Source: VFZN01 sp050249615 (GTDB taxonomy: Bacteria > Acidobacteriota > Vicinamibacteria > Vicinamibacterales > UBA2999). From it: DNA of 64,000 bases. The DNA lies in the NCBI GenBank assembly GCA_050249615.1, contig JBFWQE010000001.1, forward strand, positions 108,051-172,050, in the 5' to 3' direction. A program made the position numbers and the translations under genes. Positions within the stretch are counted from its first letter, which is position 1, and each line of letters starts with the position of its first letter. Below, in pieces: positions 26,272-35,509 of the stretch. The notes under the pieces were generated by a model, which worked only from the letters and a program-made list of their open reading frames with translations, had not been told where the DNA came from and made no database searches.

Positions 26272-27474
26272 GCGCTGGCGGGCCACGAGGGCGACGGCGT
26301 GGCACGCCATGGAGTCACCCTGGCCCATGCTGTCCATGTGCTCGTTGGTCTTGCCCTTCACGCTGACGCGCCCGACCGGGACCCCAAGGGCGGAGGCCAG
26401 GTTCGCGCGCATGGCGCCGATGTAGGGCACCAGCTTCGGTTTCTGGGCGATGACGGTGACGTCCACGTTCGCGACGTGCCAGCCCTGCTCGTGGAGCCGG
26501 GCCACGGCACCCCGCAACAGCGCCAGGCTGTCGGCGCCCTCCCACTGCGGGTCGGTGTCGGGAAACAGCCGGCCGATGTCGCCGGCGGCGGCCGCGCCGA
26601 GCAGCGCGTCGGTGACGGCGTGACACACGATGTCGGCGTCCGAGTGTCCCTGGAGCCCCTTCTCGAACGGGATCGTCACGCCGCCCAGGATCAGCGGGCG
26701 CCCCTCCACCAGCCGGTGGAGGTCGTAGCCAATCCCCACCCTCGCGGCGGGCTCCGCGCGATCCGCCGGGGCCAGACGCTGCCGGGCGGCCTCGAGGTCT
26801 TCGGTCGTGGTGATTTTCATGTTGTCCGGATCGCCGGCGACCAGATAGACGGGGTGCCCGGCCCGCTCGGCCAGCATGGCTTCATCCGTCGCGTCGATGC
26901 TTTCCTCTCGCCCCTTCTCCAGCGCGTGCGCCAACACGGCGCGCCGAAACGCCTGGGGCGTCTGGGCCAGGAAGATGTCCTCGCGCGGCAGCGTGGCCGC
27001 AATCGGTCGCGCGTCCCCCGCTCCCGGTCCGCCGGCCTGCTTCACCGTGTCCCGCACGGGGAGGGCGGCAATAGCGGCGCCGTGGCGGGACGCGGCGTCG
27101 ATGGCGCGATCGATCAACGCGGCGGTGACCATCGGCCTGGCCGCGTCGTGAATGACGACCACGGCCGCCTCGGGGCTCACTCGCGCGAACGCGTTGGCCA
27201 CCGAGTCCTGCCGGCGCGCCCCGCCCTCGACACACAGCACATGCCCGAGCCCCAGCTCGCGCAGGCGGGCCGCCACGGCCTCTACGCGATCCGGCGGCAG
27301 CGCTACGACCACCTCGCCGATGGCCGGATGCCCCGCGAACGCCGCGATGCTGCGCTCCAGGATGCTGCGCCCGTCGATCTCGAGGAACTGCTTCGGTACC
27401 TCCGCGCCGAGCCGCACGCCTCGGCCGCCGGCCGCGATAATCGCCGACACGAGCGGACGGTCGCCGGCCGTCAT
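26251..27474 (-). CDS. ispDF: Bifunctional IspD/IspF enzyme of the MEP isoprenoid pathway
   Basis: 407 residues from the ATG at 27474. The N-terminal about 230 residues are 2-C-methyl-D-erythritol 4-phosphate cytidylyltransferase (SAIIAAGGRGVRLGAEVPKQ, VVIHDAARPMV, DATDEAMLAERAG). The C-terminal about 160 residues are 2-C-methyl-D-erythritol 2,4-cyclodiphosphate synthase (RVGIGYDLHRLVEGRPLILG, GHSDADIVCHAVTDALLG, DTDPQW). Fusion of these two steps is known in several phyla. IspE, which acts between them, is also in the window. Start and stop of the upstream B3/4 gene overlap by 4 nt. The final residues PLSIAD are encoded by the flanking repeat element. Confidence 0.95.
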   Translation of the reverse strand: MTAGDRPLVSAIIAAGGRGVRLGAEVPKQFLEIDGRSILERSIAAFAGHPAIGEVVVALPPDRVEAVAARLRELGLGHVLCVEGGARRQDSVANAFARVSPEAAVVVIHDAARPMVTAALIDRAIDAASRHGAAIAALPVRDTVKQAGGPGAGDARPIAATLPREDIFLAQTPQAFRRAVLAHALEKGREESIDATDEAMLAERAGHPVYLVAGDPDNMKITTTEDLEAARQRLAPADRAEPAARVGIGYDLHRLVEGRPLILGGVTIPFEKGLQGHSDADIVCHAVTDALLGAAAAGDIGRLFPDTDPQWEGADSLALLRGAVARLHEQGWHVANVDVTVIAQKPKLVPYIGAMRANLASALGVPVGRVSVKGKTNEHMDSMGQGDSMACHAVALVARQRPLSIAD

Positions 27475-28118
27475 GCGTGCCACCGCCCGGCCTCCCGCCC
27501 GCCGCACACCAGCGCGAGGCGCGAGGCAGTCGTGTCCAGCACGGTCGCCAGACGTGCCGGCTGGATGGCCGCCGGCGCGTACACGACGACGAGCGCGTCG
27601 CGCGTCTCGGCTGTGACCATGGTGCGGGCGGAGTCCGACGTCGGGTTGCCGAACGGCCCCTCGTCATCGGCCACCGTGATGCGGCCCGCGACGTGCACCT
27701 CGTCCTTCCGGATGCCGGCGTACGACTCGCCCTCCCGTCCCAGGCGCAGCGTCGGAGCACCGCGCATCCGCGCCCGATCGTAGAGGCCGTACGGCAGCTG
27801 GAACTCCACCGAGCACCAGTTGATCACATCCACCATCGAGTTGATTCGCGGGATCTGCCCGCCCTTGCGGATGCGTCGGAGCAGGGCTTCGTTGGACGGT
27901 CGCGTCTTCGTCGGGTCGAGACCCACGCGCTTGTACATCGTCCGGACCGCGGCGGTTTCCTCGGGCGGCATTCGCCGCACGAGTGCCTCGGCCTCGGCCA
28001 GCAGCCTCTCGAGCGAGGCTGCATGCTCCACCACGGTGGCGCCGTCCCACCACAACACCCCGGCGCGGACGATGCCGGCCAGTGCGGGGTCCACGGTGAA
28101 GGAAGGCGCGGCGATCAC
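27471..28118 (-). CDS. B3/B4 tRNA-binding domain protein
   Basis: 215 residues from a GTG at 28118. The sequence MYKRVGLDPTKTRPSNEALLRRI followed by INSMVDVINWCSVEF and later GPFGNPTSDSARTMV matches the B3/4 domain of phenylalanyl-tRNA synthetase beta. Stand-alone members are thought to edit or deacylate mischarged tRNAs, but this is not certain. The stop overlaps the ispDF start by 4 nt. The GTG is only 8 nt after a TACAAT -10-like hexamer, suggesting a leaderless mRNA. It is divergent from the DedA gene. Confidence 0.8.
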   Translation of the reverse strand: MIAAPSFTVDPALAGIVRAGVLWWDGATVVEHAASLERLLAEAEALVRRMPPEETAAVRTMYKRVGLDPTKTRPSNEALLRRIRKGGQIPRINSMVDVINWCSVEFQLPYGLYDRARMRGAPTLRLGREGESYAGIRKDEVHVAGRITVADDEGPFGNPTSDSARTMVTAETRDALVVVYAPAAIQPARLATVLDTTASRLALVCGGREAGRWHA

Positions 28119-28126
28119 GGTCCCGT

Positions 28127-28155
28127 ATTGTACCGTGGCCCTTCGCGGATAGACT
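28127..28155. promoter_or_regulatory. Divergent leaderless-type promoters of the B3/4 and DedA genes
   Basis: On the minus strand TACAAT (28127-28132) lies 8 nt before the GTG of the B3/4 gene. On the plus strand TAGACT (28150-28155) lies 8 nt before the DedA ATG. The two -10-like hexamers are 17 nt apart, in a 45-nt intergenic space. Confidence 0.4.
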
Positions 28156-28163
28156 GGTGGCGG

Positions 28164-28814
28164 ATGATTGACCTGCTGCTCCACGCCGACGAACAACTCG
28201 CGCTCTGGGCCACCCAGTACGGCCCCATCGTCTACGGCATCCTGTTCGCCATCATCTTCGCGGAGACGGGCCTGGTGGTGACACCGTTCCTGCCGGGCGA
28301 CTCGCTGCTCTTCGCCGCCGGCGCCCTGTCGGCCGCCTCGGCGCTCCGCATCGAGGTGATGGTGCCGGTCCTCGTCGCAGCGGCGGTCCTGGGCGACGCC
28401 GTCAACTATTCGGTGGGCCGGCGATTGGCCCACCGGTTCCTCGAGGACAGTCCCGACAGCCGGACCGGCCTGCACCGCTGGGTGAAGCGCGAGCACGTGG
28501 CGCGGGCCCACGAGTTCTTCGTCAGGCATGGGGGCAAAGCGGTCGTGCTGGCCCGATTCGTCCCCATCGTCCGGACGTTCCTGCCGTTCGTGGCGGGCGG
28601 CGCGGACATGCCGTACCGTACCTTCGCGTTCTACAACGTCACCGGCGCGATCCTCTGGGTGGGCGTCTGCGTCGGGGCGGGCTACCTGTTCGGCAACATC
28701 CCCGTCGTGAAAGAGAACTTCGAGCTGGTGGTCCTGGGCATCATCGGCGTGTCCGTGCTGCCGCTGGCCTACGAAGTGGTCCGTTCCTTCAGGAAGCGCG
28801 AGGCCTCCGCATGA
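28164..28814 (+). CDS. DedA-family membrane protein
   Basis: 216 residues from the ATG at 28164. Signatures of the DedA/SNARE-associated family: the amphipathic N-terminus (LATQYGPIVYGILFAIIFAETGLVV), the motif FLPGDSLLFAAGALS, the re-entrant GDAVNYSVGRR segment, and the conserved FFVRHGGKAVVLARFVPIVRTFLPFVAG. Members act as undecaprenyl-phosphate or phospholipid flippases or proton-coupled transporters and affect envelope integrity. It overlaps the next gene by 4 nt and forms a two-gene plus-strand insert in the minus-strand backbone. Confidence 0.92.
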   Translation: MIDLLLHADEQLALWATQYGPIVYGILFAIIFAETGLVVTPFLPGDSLLFAAGALSAASALRIEVMVPVLVAAAVLGDAVNYSVGRRLAHRFLEDSPDSRTGLHRWVKREHVARAHEFFVRHGGKAVVLARFVPIVRTFLPFVAGGADMPYRTFAFYNVTGAILWVGVCVGAGYLFGNIPVVKENFELVVLGIIGVSVLPLAYEVVRSFRKREASA

Positions 28815-30127
28815 GCGAATCGATCGGGTCGTCCGGTCCCGGCATGAAGCTCCATACGAAGATTCTGCTGGGCCTGGCCCTTGGCGCGGCCGCCGGCGTG
28901 CTGACGAACCTCACCGTCGGGCCGGCGCATCCGGCCATCACGGCCATCAACGACTACATCGCCTACCCCGTGGGGCAGATCTTCCTGCGGATGCTCTTCA
29001 TGGTGGTGATGCCGCTGGTGTTCGCGTCCATCTCTCTCGGAGTGGCTGGTCTCGGCGACATCCGGAAGGTGGGCCGCGTGGGCGGCAAGGCGGTTGGCTA
29101 CTTCATGGTGACGACGGTGCTGGCCGCGACGCTGGGGCTGATTGTGGTCAACGCCATGCGGCCCTGGGAGCGCGTGAGCCCCGAGACGCGGGAAGAGCTG
29201 ATGGCGCGCTTCTCCGGGGACGCGTCGGGCCGGGTCGAAGCGGCGGCCACGTCCGAGTTCGGGGTGCAGACGCTGGTCAACATCGTGCCGCGAAACCCCA
29301 TCCAGGCGGCGGCCAACACCGACATGCTGGGCGTGATCTTCTTCGGGCTGGTCTTCGGCGCCGCCCTCACCCTCATTCCGCCGGAGCGCGCCAAGCCGAT
29401 GACCGACGTGCTCGAGGCCCTGAACGACGTGGTGATCCAGATCATTCACTTCGCCATGCGGATCGCCCCCTTCGGCGTGGCGGCCCTCATCTTCGGCGTG
29501 GCCTCGCGCTTCGGCTTCGATCTGCTGGTGGCGATCGCGGCGTTCGTCATCACGGTGCTGCTGGCCCTGCTGCTGCACGTGGGCATCACGCTGGCGGCCA
29601 TCCTCCGGTTCTTCATCGGGCTGTCGCCGGTCCGCTTCCTGTCGCGGGTCCGGGCCGCGCTCATCACCGCCTTCTCCACCAGTTCCAGCAGTGCGACCCT
29701 GCCGACCGCGCTGGAGGTCGTCGAAACGCAGCTCGGTGTGCCACGCCGGATTGCAGGGTTCGTCCTCCCCATCGGCAGCACCATGTGCATGAACGGCACC
29801 GCCATCTTCGAAGGCATCACGGTCATCTTCGTGGCGGAGATCTTCAACGTGGACCTCAGCATCACGCAGATGGCCATCGTCATGGTGATGTCGGTGATCA
29901 CCGCCGTCGGCGCGGCGGGCGTGCCCGGCGGCTCCATCCCGCTGCTGGTCGGCATCATGACGATGTTCGGCGTCCCCGGCGAGGGCATCGCCATCGTCCT
30001 CGGCGTAGACCGCATCCTCGACATGTCGCGCACGACGGTGAACGTCTTCAGCGACATGACCGCCGCCACGTGGGTCGCTCGGAGTGAAGGGGCCTGGAAG
30101 CCGGCCGACGTGCCGGAAGCCGGCTAG
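28811..30127 (+). CDS. Dicarboxylate/amino acid:cation symporter (DAACS family, GltP/DctA-like)
   Basis: 438 residues with about eight membrane spans and two hairpins. The serine-rich substrate-binding loop STSSSSATLPTALE, the NGTAIFEG motif (MCMNGTAIFEGITVIF) and GVPGGSIPLLVGIM are diagnostic. It takes up glutamate, aspartate or C4-dicarboxylates with sodium or protons. Translationally coupled to the DedA gene by an ATGA overlap. A GATTG repeat element begins about 20 nt after its stop. Confidence 0.93.
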   Translation: MSESIGSSGPGMKLHTKILLGLALGAAAGVLTNLTVGPAHPAITAINDYIAYPVGQIFLRMLFMVVMPLVFASISLGVAGLGDIRKVGRVGGKAVGYFMVTTVLAATLGLIVVNAMRPWERVSPETREELMARFSGDASGRVEAAATSEFGVQTLVNIVPRNPIQAAANTDMLGVIFFGLVFGAALTLIPPERAKPMTDVLEALNDVVIQIIHFAMRIAPFGVAALIFGVASRFGFDLLVAIAAFVITVLLALLLHVGITLAAILRFFIGLSPVRFLSRVRAALITAFSTSSSSATLPTALEVVETQLGVPRRIAGFVLPIGSTMCMNGTAIFEGITVIFVAEIFNVDLSITQMAIVMVMSVITAVGAAGVPGGSIPLLVGIMTMFGVPGEGIAIVLGVDRILDMSRTTVNVFSDMTAATWVARSEGAWKPADVPEAG

Positions 30128-30142
30128 CCCGGCGCGCGCCGG

Positions 30143-30268
30143 CCTGTCCATTGACGATTGCCGATTGGTGATTGAGCGATTCATTCGGCGATTGGTGATT
30201 GCGGGATTGGACATTTGGATTGGGGCATTGGGGCATTGGGGCATTGGGGCATTGGGGCATTGGGCATT
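30143..30268. repeat. GATTG/CATTG repeat element, one-armed copy
   Basis: It starts GCCTGTCCATTGACGATTGC shortly after the symporter stop, passes through GATTG units, and ends with five tandem GGGGCATT units (about 30220-30265). The unit order matches the copy near alr, on the opposite strand. No inverse arm is seen before the sequence turns into a coding-like fragment. Confidence 0.8.
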
Positions 30269-30389
30269 GTCGAATCCTCTGGCGCTGGAACGGCACCGTC
30301 AAGGAGCGCCCCCGACTGGAACTCTGCGGGGTAGCTGCGCAACAGGTCGAAGGAGATTCCCTCCCCGAAGAGCCTGGCTGTGTCGAGTA
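30269..30389 (-). other. Coding-like fragment next to the assembly gap
   Basis: On the minus strand this stretch reads DTARLFGEGISFDLLRSYP followed by AEFQSGALLDGAVPAPED with GC-rich third positions, then runs into the CATTG repeat. It looks like the C-terminus of a protein whose body lies in the gap. I do not recognise it, and it does not resemble an acyltransferase C-terminus. The frame relation to plsC cannot be known because the N count is arbitrary. Confidence 0.35.
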
Positions 30390-30489
30390 NNNNNNNNNNN
30401 NNNNNNNNNNNNNNNNNNNNNNNNNNNNNNNNNNNNNNNNNNNNNNNNNNNNNNNNNNNNNNNNNNNNNNNNNNNNNNNNNNNNNNNNN
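30390..30489. other. Assembly gap (100 N)
   Basis: Exactly 100 unknown bases, the usual placeholder for a scaffold join of unestimated size. It removes the 3' end of the plsC-like gene and probably more. Confidence 0.98.
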
Positions 30490-31112
30490 GGCTCGTGCAC
30501 GGTGAGCGTGACGAACCCCGGGCGCGTCGTCAGCTGGCCCTTCCGCATCACGTGCCGGCTGCCGACAATCGAGAGCGGCACGATGGGCAGCCCCGCCTGC
30601 ATCGCGAGGTAGAACGATCCGCCCTTGAAGACCCCCACGCGCCCGTCCGGGCTGCGCGTACCTTCCGGGAAGACAATCAGCGAGAGCCCCTTCGAGGTCA
30701 GCGCGTTCGCCCAGCCGAAGATGCCGCTCTTGTCGGGCCGGCTGCGGTCCACCAGCATGTGCCCGGTGCGCTTCAAGTGGGGGCCCAGCATCGGAAACCG
30801 CCCGAGCGACTCCTTCGCGATGATCCGGAGCTGGAACGGAATCCACCAGAAGATGACCGGGATGTCGTAGATGCTCTGGTGGTTCGACACGAAGACGTAC
30901 GTCTTGCCGGGCTTCAGCCGCTCCAGGCCGCGCACCTCGACCTCCACGCCCGTGGTCGCCAGGATCAGCCACGCCCAGAGCCTCGCGCAGCCGTGCGCGA
31001 AATAGCCGCTCCGATCGAGGAAGCTCGATCCGACCGAGAGCGTGCCGAGGACGATGGTGTAGAGCCCGATCGCGGGGATCAGGAAGAAAACCGTGCGGAG
31101 GAGGTGGAACAC
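30490..31112 (-). CDS. 1-acyl-sn-glycerol-3-phosphate acyltransferase (PlsC-like), 3'-truncated by the gap
   Basis: 207 residues are visible from the ATG at 31112. An N-terminal membrane helix (LLRTVFFLIPAIGLYTIVLG) is followed by the acyltransferase motifs: block I NHQSIYDIPV (H-x4-D form), block III FPEGTRSPDG and block IV GLPIVPLSIVGS. It transfers a second acyl chain to lysophosphatidate in phospholipid synthesis. Its ATG is 3 nt after the stop of the PIN/TRAM gene, so they are cotranscribed. The last few tens of residues are lost in the gap. Confidence 0.88.
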
Positions 31113-31115
31113 GCC

Positions 31116-32306
31116 CTACTTGCTGCTCGCCGGGACAATGGCCGGGCGGGACGGCGATTCGGCTGGCGGCGTGACTGCCGAGCCCGAAGCCGGCCCCGAC
31201 GCGCCGGACGAGGAAGGTGCCGCCGGAGTGCCGGCCGACGAGGCCGAGGGCTGCGACGGGGCAGGCATGACCTGCGAGCGCGACCGCGGCCGCTCGTCGC
31301 CCTGGACCTGAGACACCTGGCTCGGATCCAGGAACCGGCCGAAGATCATCTTGCCGGCCGTCGTCTGCAGCACGCTCGTCACGACGATGTCGATGTTCCG
31401 GCTGATCATCTTCCGGGCGTTGTCCACCACGACCATCGTGCCGTCGTCCAGGTAGGCGACGCCCTGGTTGTATTCCTTGCCTTCCTTCAGGATGAACACC
31501 TTCATGAGCTCGCCGGGCAGGACGACCGGCTTGAGCGCGTTGGCCAGCTCGTTGATGTTCAGCACGTCCACGCCGCGCAGCTGCGCCACCTTGTTCAGGT
31601 TGAAGTCGTTGGTGACGATCTTCCCGGAGAGCGAGCGCGCCAGCTCGATGAGCTTCAGGTCCACTTCCCGGATCTCGGGGAAGTCCGCGTCCGACACGAT
31701 GACCTCGGCGCCCGACATCTTCTGGATCTTCTGGAGGATGTCGAGGCCCCGGCGCCCGCGGTTCCGCTTCATCGAGTCCGCGGAGTCGGCCACCAGCTGC
31801 AGCTCCTTCAGAACGAACTGCGGGATGACGATGGTGCCATCGATGAAGCCCGTGTCGCAGAGGTCGGCGATGCGGCCGTCGATGATGACCGAGGTGTCGA
31901 GGATCTTGTAGCGGCGCTCGGGCCCGACCGCGCGAAACAGGCTCATCAGGCGGGTCGGCTCCAGCCACTCGCCCTTGCGGCCGCCCAGGACCAGCCCCAG
32001 GTAGGGCAAGAGGAGCAGGACGAAGCTGTGCAGGAACGCGACCCGCTGGTCGCCCGGGTCCGCCCAGAAGAGCGCCGCCCCGACACCCTTGGCCAAGGCC
32101 AGACCGACGGCCCCGCCGATGAGGGCGCCGAACATGTGGGTGACCGGGGTCTCGCGGAGCTGCCACTCGAACACCACGGCAAGCGCCGCGAGCCCGAGCC
32201 CGAACAGCAGGTTGCCCGCCAGCTCTGGCCCCAGGGGCCGCAGCAGGAAGGCGGAGTACACGACCGCGCCTGTAAACAGCAGGCGGGCAAGGACGAACCA
32301 GGCCAT
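31116..32306 (-). CDS. PIN/TRAM-domain membrane protein (YacL-like)
   Basis: 396 residues. About four N-terminal membrane helices (residues 1-110) precede a PIN nuclease domain starting KILDTSVIIDGRIADLCDTG, with acidic residues also at VSDADFPEIREVD and GKIVTNDFNLNKVA. A TRAM RNA-binding domain (GELMKVFILKEGKEYNQGV...) follows. The last about 75 residues are a low-complexity Pro/Ser/Ala tail. YacL homologues sit between radA and ispD in Firmicutes, and the same order is kept here. RNA cleavage is inferred from the fold. CATACT lies 8 nt before the ATG, so the mRNA may be leaderless. Confidence 0.85.
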   Translation of the reverse strand: MAWFVLARLLFTGAVVYSAFLLRPLGPELAGNLLFGLGLAALAVVFEWQLRETPVTHMFGALIGGAVGLALAKGVGAALFWADPGDQRVAFLHSFVLLLLPYLGLVLGGRKGEWLEPTRLMSLFRAVGPERRYKILDTSVIIDGRIADLCDTGFIDGTIVIPQFVLKELQLVADSADSMKRNRGRRGLDILQKIQKMSGAEVIVSDADFPEIREVDLKLIELARSLSGKIVTNDFNLNKVAQLRGVDVLNINELANALKPVVLPGELMKVFILKEGKEYNQGVAYLDDGTMVVVDNARKMISRNIDIVVTSVLQTTAGKMIFGRFLDPSQVSQVQGDERPRSRSQVMPAPSQPSASSAGTPAAPSSSGASGPASGSAVTPPAESPSRPAIVPASSK

Positions 32307-32482
32307 GACGCTCCAGTATGACGACGGGATGAACAGGGCAAAGGTAGAACTCCGGAGGCTGTGCGGTCAAGCACGGGTCTCAGCGGGCCTTCGGGCGGGT
32401 TGGCAGTATCATGCGCTGGGCCGGATACGGCCCGGCTCCGTCGGCCCCCGGTCCGGGAATTCGTCACTCCGAGGAGGAACCC
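32307..32482. promoter_or_regulatory. Divergent promoter region of the PIN/TRAM and M4 protease genes
   Basis: 176 nt without a gene. On the minus strand CATACT (32315-32320) lies 8 nt before the PIN/TRAM ATG. On the plus strand TATCAT (32407-32412) could be the -10 for the protease, giving a leader of about 64 nt that ends with the GAGGAGGA ribosome-binding site at 32471-32478. The -35 boxes are weak. Confidence 0.4.
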
Positions 32483-35400
32483 ATGGCCCGTCTCTCCATT
32501 CGAGCCCTCTCTGCCGGTGCCCTTGCGGCTGCAGGGCTTGCCGCAGGCGTCCCGGCCGTCCTGGGCCAGGGGCCCCAGCCACCGGCCACGCCGTCCATCC
32601 AGAGCCTGTCCGAGCCGGGTGAAGGCCTGGCTATCCAGGCCCGCTCGCCGCAGACGGGCCTGGTGACCTTCGCGTCCAGCCGGGGCCAGGGCGTGCTGCT
32701 GAGAGGGATGGGCGCCGCGCCGGCGGAGGAACGGGCCATGGCCTTCGTGGACCAGTACGGGGGCGCCTTCGGGCTGGCCGCCCGCGCCAGCGTGCGCGCG
32801 GTCCGGGCGGCGCAGCGTGACGCACTCGGCCTCGAGCACGTGCGGCTCCAGCAGGTGGCCGATGGCATCCCGGTCACGGCGGGCGAGCTCATCGTCCACC
32901 TTCGCGGCGACCGGGTTGTCGGGGTCAACGGGCACACGCTGCCCGGTCCGATGCCGTCGCTGGTCCCGGATGTCACACCGGGCGCCGCGCAGGAGGCCGC
33001 GCGCGTGCTCATCGAGAAACACAAGGCCGATCTGGCGCCTGGAGCGTTCTACGGCGAGCCCCGGCTCGAGGTGTTCAATCGCGGGTTGATTGAAGAGGGC
33101 ACGCATCCCACGCGGCTGGCCTGGTTCGTCGAGGCAACCGGGGAAGGACTGCGAGAGTTCATCTGGGTGGACGCGCAGACCGGCGGCGTGCTGCTGAACT
33201 TCAGCCAGCTGACGGATGCGAGGAACCGCACCGTTTACGACGTCGCGATGGGGACCACGCTGCCGGGTACGCTCGTTCGGTCCGAAGGAGGTCCGGCCAC
33301 GGGGATCGTCGACGCGGATCAGGCGTACGACTTCGCGGGCGCCACCTACGACTACTTCTTCAGCACGCACGGCCGCGACAGCTACGATGGCGCCGGAGCC
33401 GGCATCATGTCGTCGGTCCGCTATCGGCACCCGTCACAGCCCGGCGTCCCTTATCAGAACGCGTTCTGGAACGGCACGCAGATGGTCTACGGCGAGGGCT
33501 TCGCGGCGGCGGACGACGTCGTCGGGCACGAGCTGACGCACGCGGTCACGGAATACTCGGCCAACCTGTTCTATTACTACCAGTCGGGCGCGCTGAACGA
33601 GTCGTTCTCCGACATCTTCGGTGAGACCGTCGACCTGGGGTTTGGCAGCGATGCACCTGCCGATCGGTGGGGGCTCGCCGAAGACCTGTCGATCGGGGCC
33701 ATCCGGAACATGATGGATCCGACAATCTTCGGTGATCCCGGCAAGGTGAGCGACCCGCAGTTCTTCTGCGTCAGCAACGGGTGGACCAACCCGAATGGCG
33801 ACAACGGCGGCGTTCACATCAACAGCGGCGTGCCGAACCACGCGTTCGCGCTGATGGTGGATGGCGGCACCTACAACGGGCGCACCATTACAGGCATCGG
33901 CCTCGCCAAGGCCGGGCGCATCCAGTACCGCGCCTTGACGATGTACCTGACGTCGGGATCGACGTTCGCCGACAACTCCACGGCCGTGAACCAATCGTGC
34001 ACGGACCTGGTGGGGACCGGCGGCATCACGGCCGGGGACTGTGCGCAGGTGGCCAACGCGATTCTGGCGGTGGAAATGGCCAGCCCCTGGCCCTGCACCG
34101 GCGCCACGCCGCCACCGGCCACGTTCTGTCCCACGGGCGGCGCGCCCGTTCCGGCCTTCTCGGACGGGTTCGAGAGCGGCGGCGCCAACTGGAACGTGTC
34201 CACCACGAGCGGCACGAACTGGGGGCTGGCAAACTTCTTTGCCAGGTCGGGAGACATCAGTGCCTACGGCGAGGACACCAGCGCCATCGCGGACCGCCGA
34301 ATTGCCATGACCAGTCCCGTTGTCATTCCCGCCGGGGGACGAATGTACTTCGACCATGCTTTCGAGTTCGAACACTCGGGCACGACGACGTTCTACGACG
34401 GCGGCGTGCTGGAATACAGCACGGACGGCACGAACTGGAACGATGCGGGAACCCTCATCGACGGAGGCCACGCCTACGCCGGCACGCTCGACGCGGGGAA
34501 CGTGCTCGGTGCGCGGAGCGCGTTCGTGCGGTCCAGCTTCGGCTACACGGGCACGCGACTGAACCTGGCATCGCTGGCCGGCCAGTCGGTGCGCTTCCGC
34601 TTCCGGATCGGGACGGACACCTCGGTCGGCTCGCTCGGCTGGCTCGTGGACAACGTGATGATTTATTCGTGCGGGGGCGAGCCGCCGCCAACCTCGGCGC
34701 AGCCGCCCACTGGCCTCTACGTCTCGTCAGTGACCGGCAACGTCGTCACCATCCGCTTCACGCCTCCGGCGGCCGGATCGCCGCCCACGGGCTACGAGCT
34801 CCGGGGCGGGATCGCGCCGGGCCAGGTGGCAGCGGCGTTGCCCATCCCGGGCACGTCGCCCATCTACACGTTCGTCGCGCCGACGGGTGCGTTCTTCATC
34901 CGCGTGCACACCCTCTCGGGCGCGAGCGCCAGCGGGCCCTCCAACGAAGTCCCGCTCGTGGTCAACGCCCCGCTGGCGCCATCGGCGCCGGCGAACCTGC
35001 TGGGCCTCGCGAACGGATCGTCGCTGACGCTGGCGTGGCGGAACACGTTCGGCGGCGGCGCCCCCACGTCGCACGTGCTCGACGTCACGGGCGCCATCGT
35101 CACCTCGCTGCCGATCGGCCCGGGCAACAGCTTCAGCTTCAACGGCGTCCCGGCGGGCACGTACACCCTCAGCCTTCGGGCTACCAACGCCGGCGGCGCG
35201 AGCCCCTCGTCCAACAGCGTGACGCTGACCTTCCCGTCCGCCTGCACGGGCGCACCGGGAACGCCGGAGAACTTCCTCGCCTACAAGGTGGGCAGCACCG
35301 TGTTCGTGGTGTGGGATCCGGCGTCCACCGGGCCGGCGCCGACGGGCTTCGTGCTGAATGTCACCGGATCGTTCGTCGGCAGCTTCCCGACGCCAGCCCG

Positions 35401-35509
35401 TGCGATGAGCAGCCCCGTGGCGCCGGGAACCTACAACGTGAGCGTGGTCGCCACGAACCCCTGCGGGTCGAGCGCGGCGACGGCGGTGCAGGCCGTGACG
35501 GTGCCTTAG
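32483..35509 (+). CDS. Secreted M4-family (thermolysin-like) metalloprotease with C-terminal accessory domains
   Basis: 1008 residues from the ATG at 32483, after GAGGAGGA. A signal peptide (LAAGVPAVLGQ) is followed by the FTP/propeptide region (VRLQQVADGIPVTAGELIVH). The M4 catalytic domain has HELTH at 349-353, the third zinc ligand E373 in NESFSDIFGE, and the active-site segment INSGVPNHAFALM. Beyond residue about 555 comes a beta-sandwich of MAM or jelly-roll type (FESGGANWNVSTTSGTNWG...GWLVDNVMI), then three fibronectin type III-like repeats (about 735-1008). It probably degrades protein outside the cell. It is a plus-strand insert between radA and yacL. Confidence 0.92.
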   Translation: MARLSIRALSAGALAAAGLAAGVPAVLGQGPQPPATPSIQSLSEPGEGLAIQARSPQTGLVTFASSRGQGVLLRGMGAAPAEERAMAFVDQYGGAFGLAARASVRAVRAAQRDALGLEHVRLQQVADGIPVTAGELIVHLRGDRVVGVNGHTLPGPMPSLVPDVTPGAAQEAARVLIEKHKADLAPGAFYGEPRLEVFNRGLIEEGTHPTRLAWFVEATGEGLREFIWVDAQTGGVLLNFSQLTDARNRTVYDVAMGTTLPGTLVRSEGGPATGIVDADQAYDFAGATYDYFFSTHGRDSYDGAGAGIMSSVRYRHPSQPGVPYQNAFWNGTQMVYGEGFAAADDVVGHELTHAVTEYSANLFYYYQSGALNESFSDIFGETVDLGFGSDAPADRWGLAEDLSIGAIRNMMDPTIFGDPGKVSDPQFFCVSNGWTNPNGDNGGVHINSGVPNHAFALMVDGGTYNGRTITGIGLAKAGRIQYRALTMYLTSGSTFADNSTAVNQSCTDLVGTGGITAGDCAQVANAILAVEMASPWPCTGATPPPATFCPTGGAPVPAFSDGFESGGANWNVSTTSGTNWGLANFFARSGDISAYGEDTSAIADRRIAMTSPVVIPAGGRMYFDHAFEFEHSGTTTFYDGGVLEYSTDGTNWNDAGTLIDGGHAYAGTLDAGNVLGARSAFVRSSFGYTGTRLNLASLAGQSVRFRFRIGTDTSVGSLGWLVDNVMIYSCGGEPPPTSAQPPTGLYVSSVTGNVVTIRFTPPAAGSPPTGYELRGGIAPGQVAAALPIPGTSPIYTFVAPTGAFFIRVHTLSGASASGPSNEVPLVVNAPLAPSAPANLLGLANGSSLTLAWRNTFGGGAPTSHVLDVTGAIVTSLPIGPGNSFSFNGVPAGTYTLSLRATNAGGASPSSNSVTLTFPSACTGAPGTPENFLAYKVGSTVFVVWDPASTGPAPTGFVLNVTGSFVGSFPTPARAMSSPVAPGTYNVSVVATNPCGSSAATAVQAVTVP

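Noticed and set aside
30048..32370. Long minus-strand frames running through the N gap
   Set aside because: They rely on an arbitrary run of 100 N and, beyond it, read into repeat sequence; the frame across the gap is unknown.
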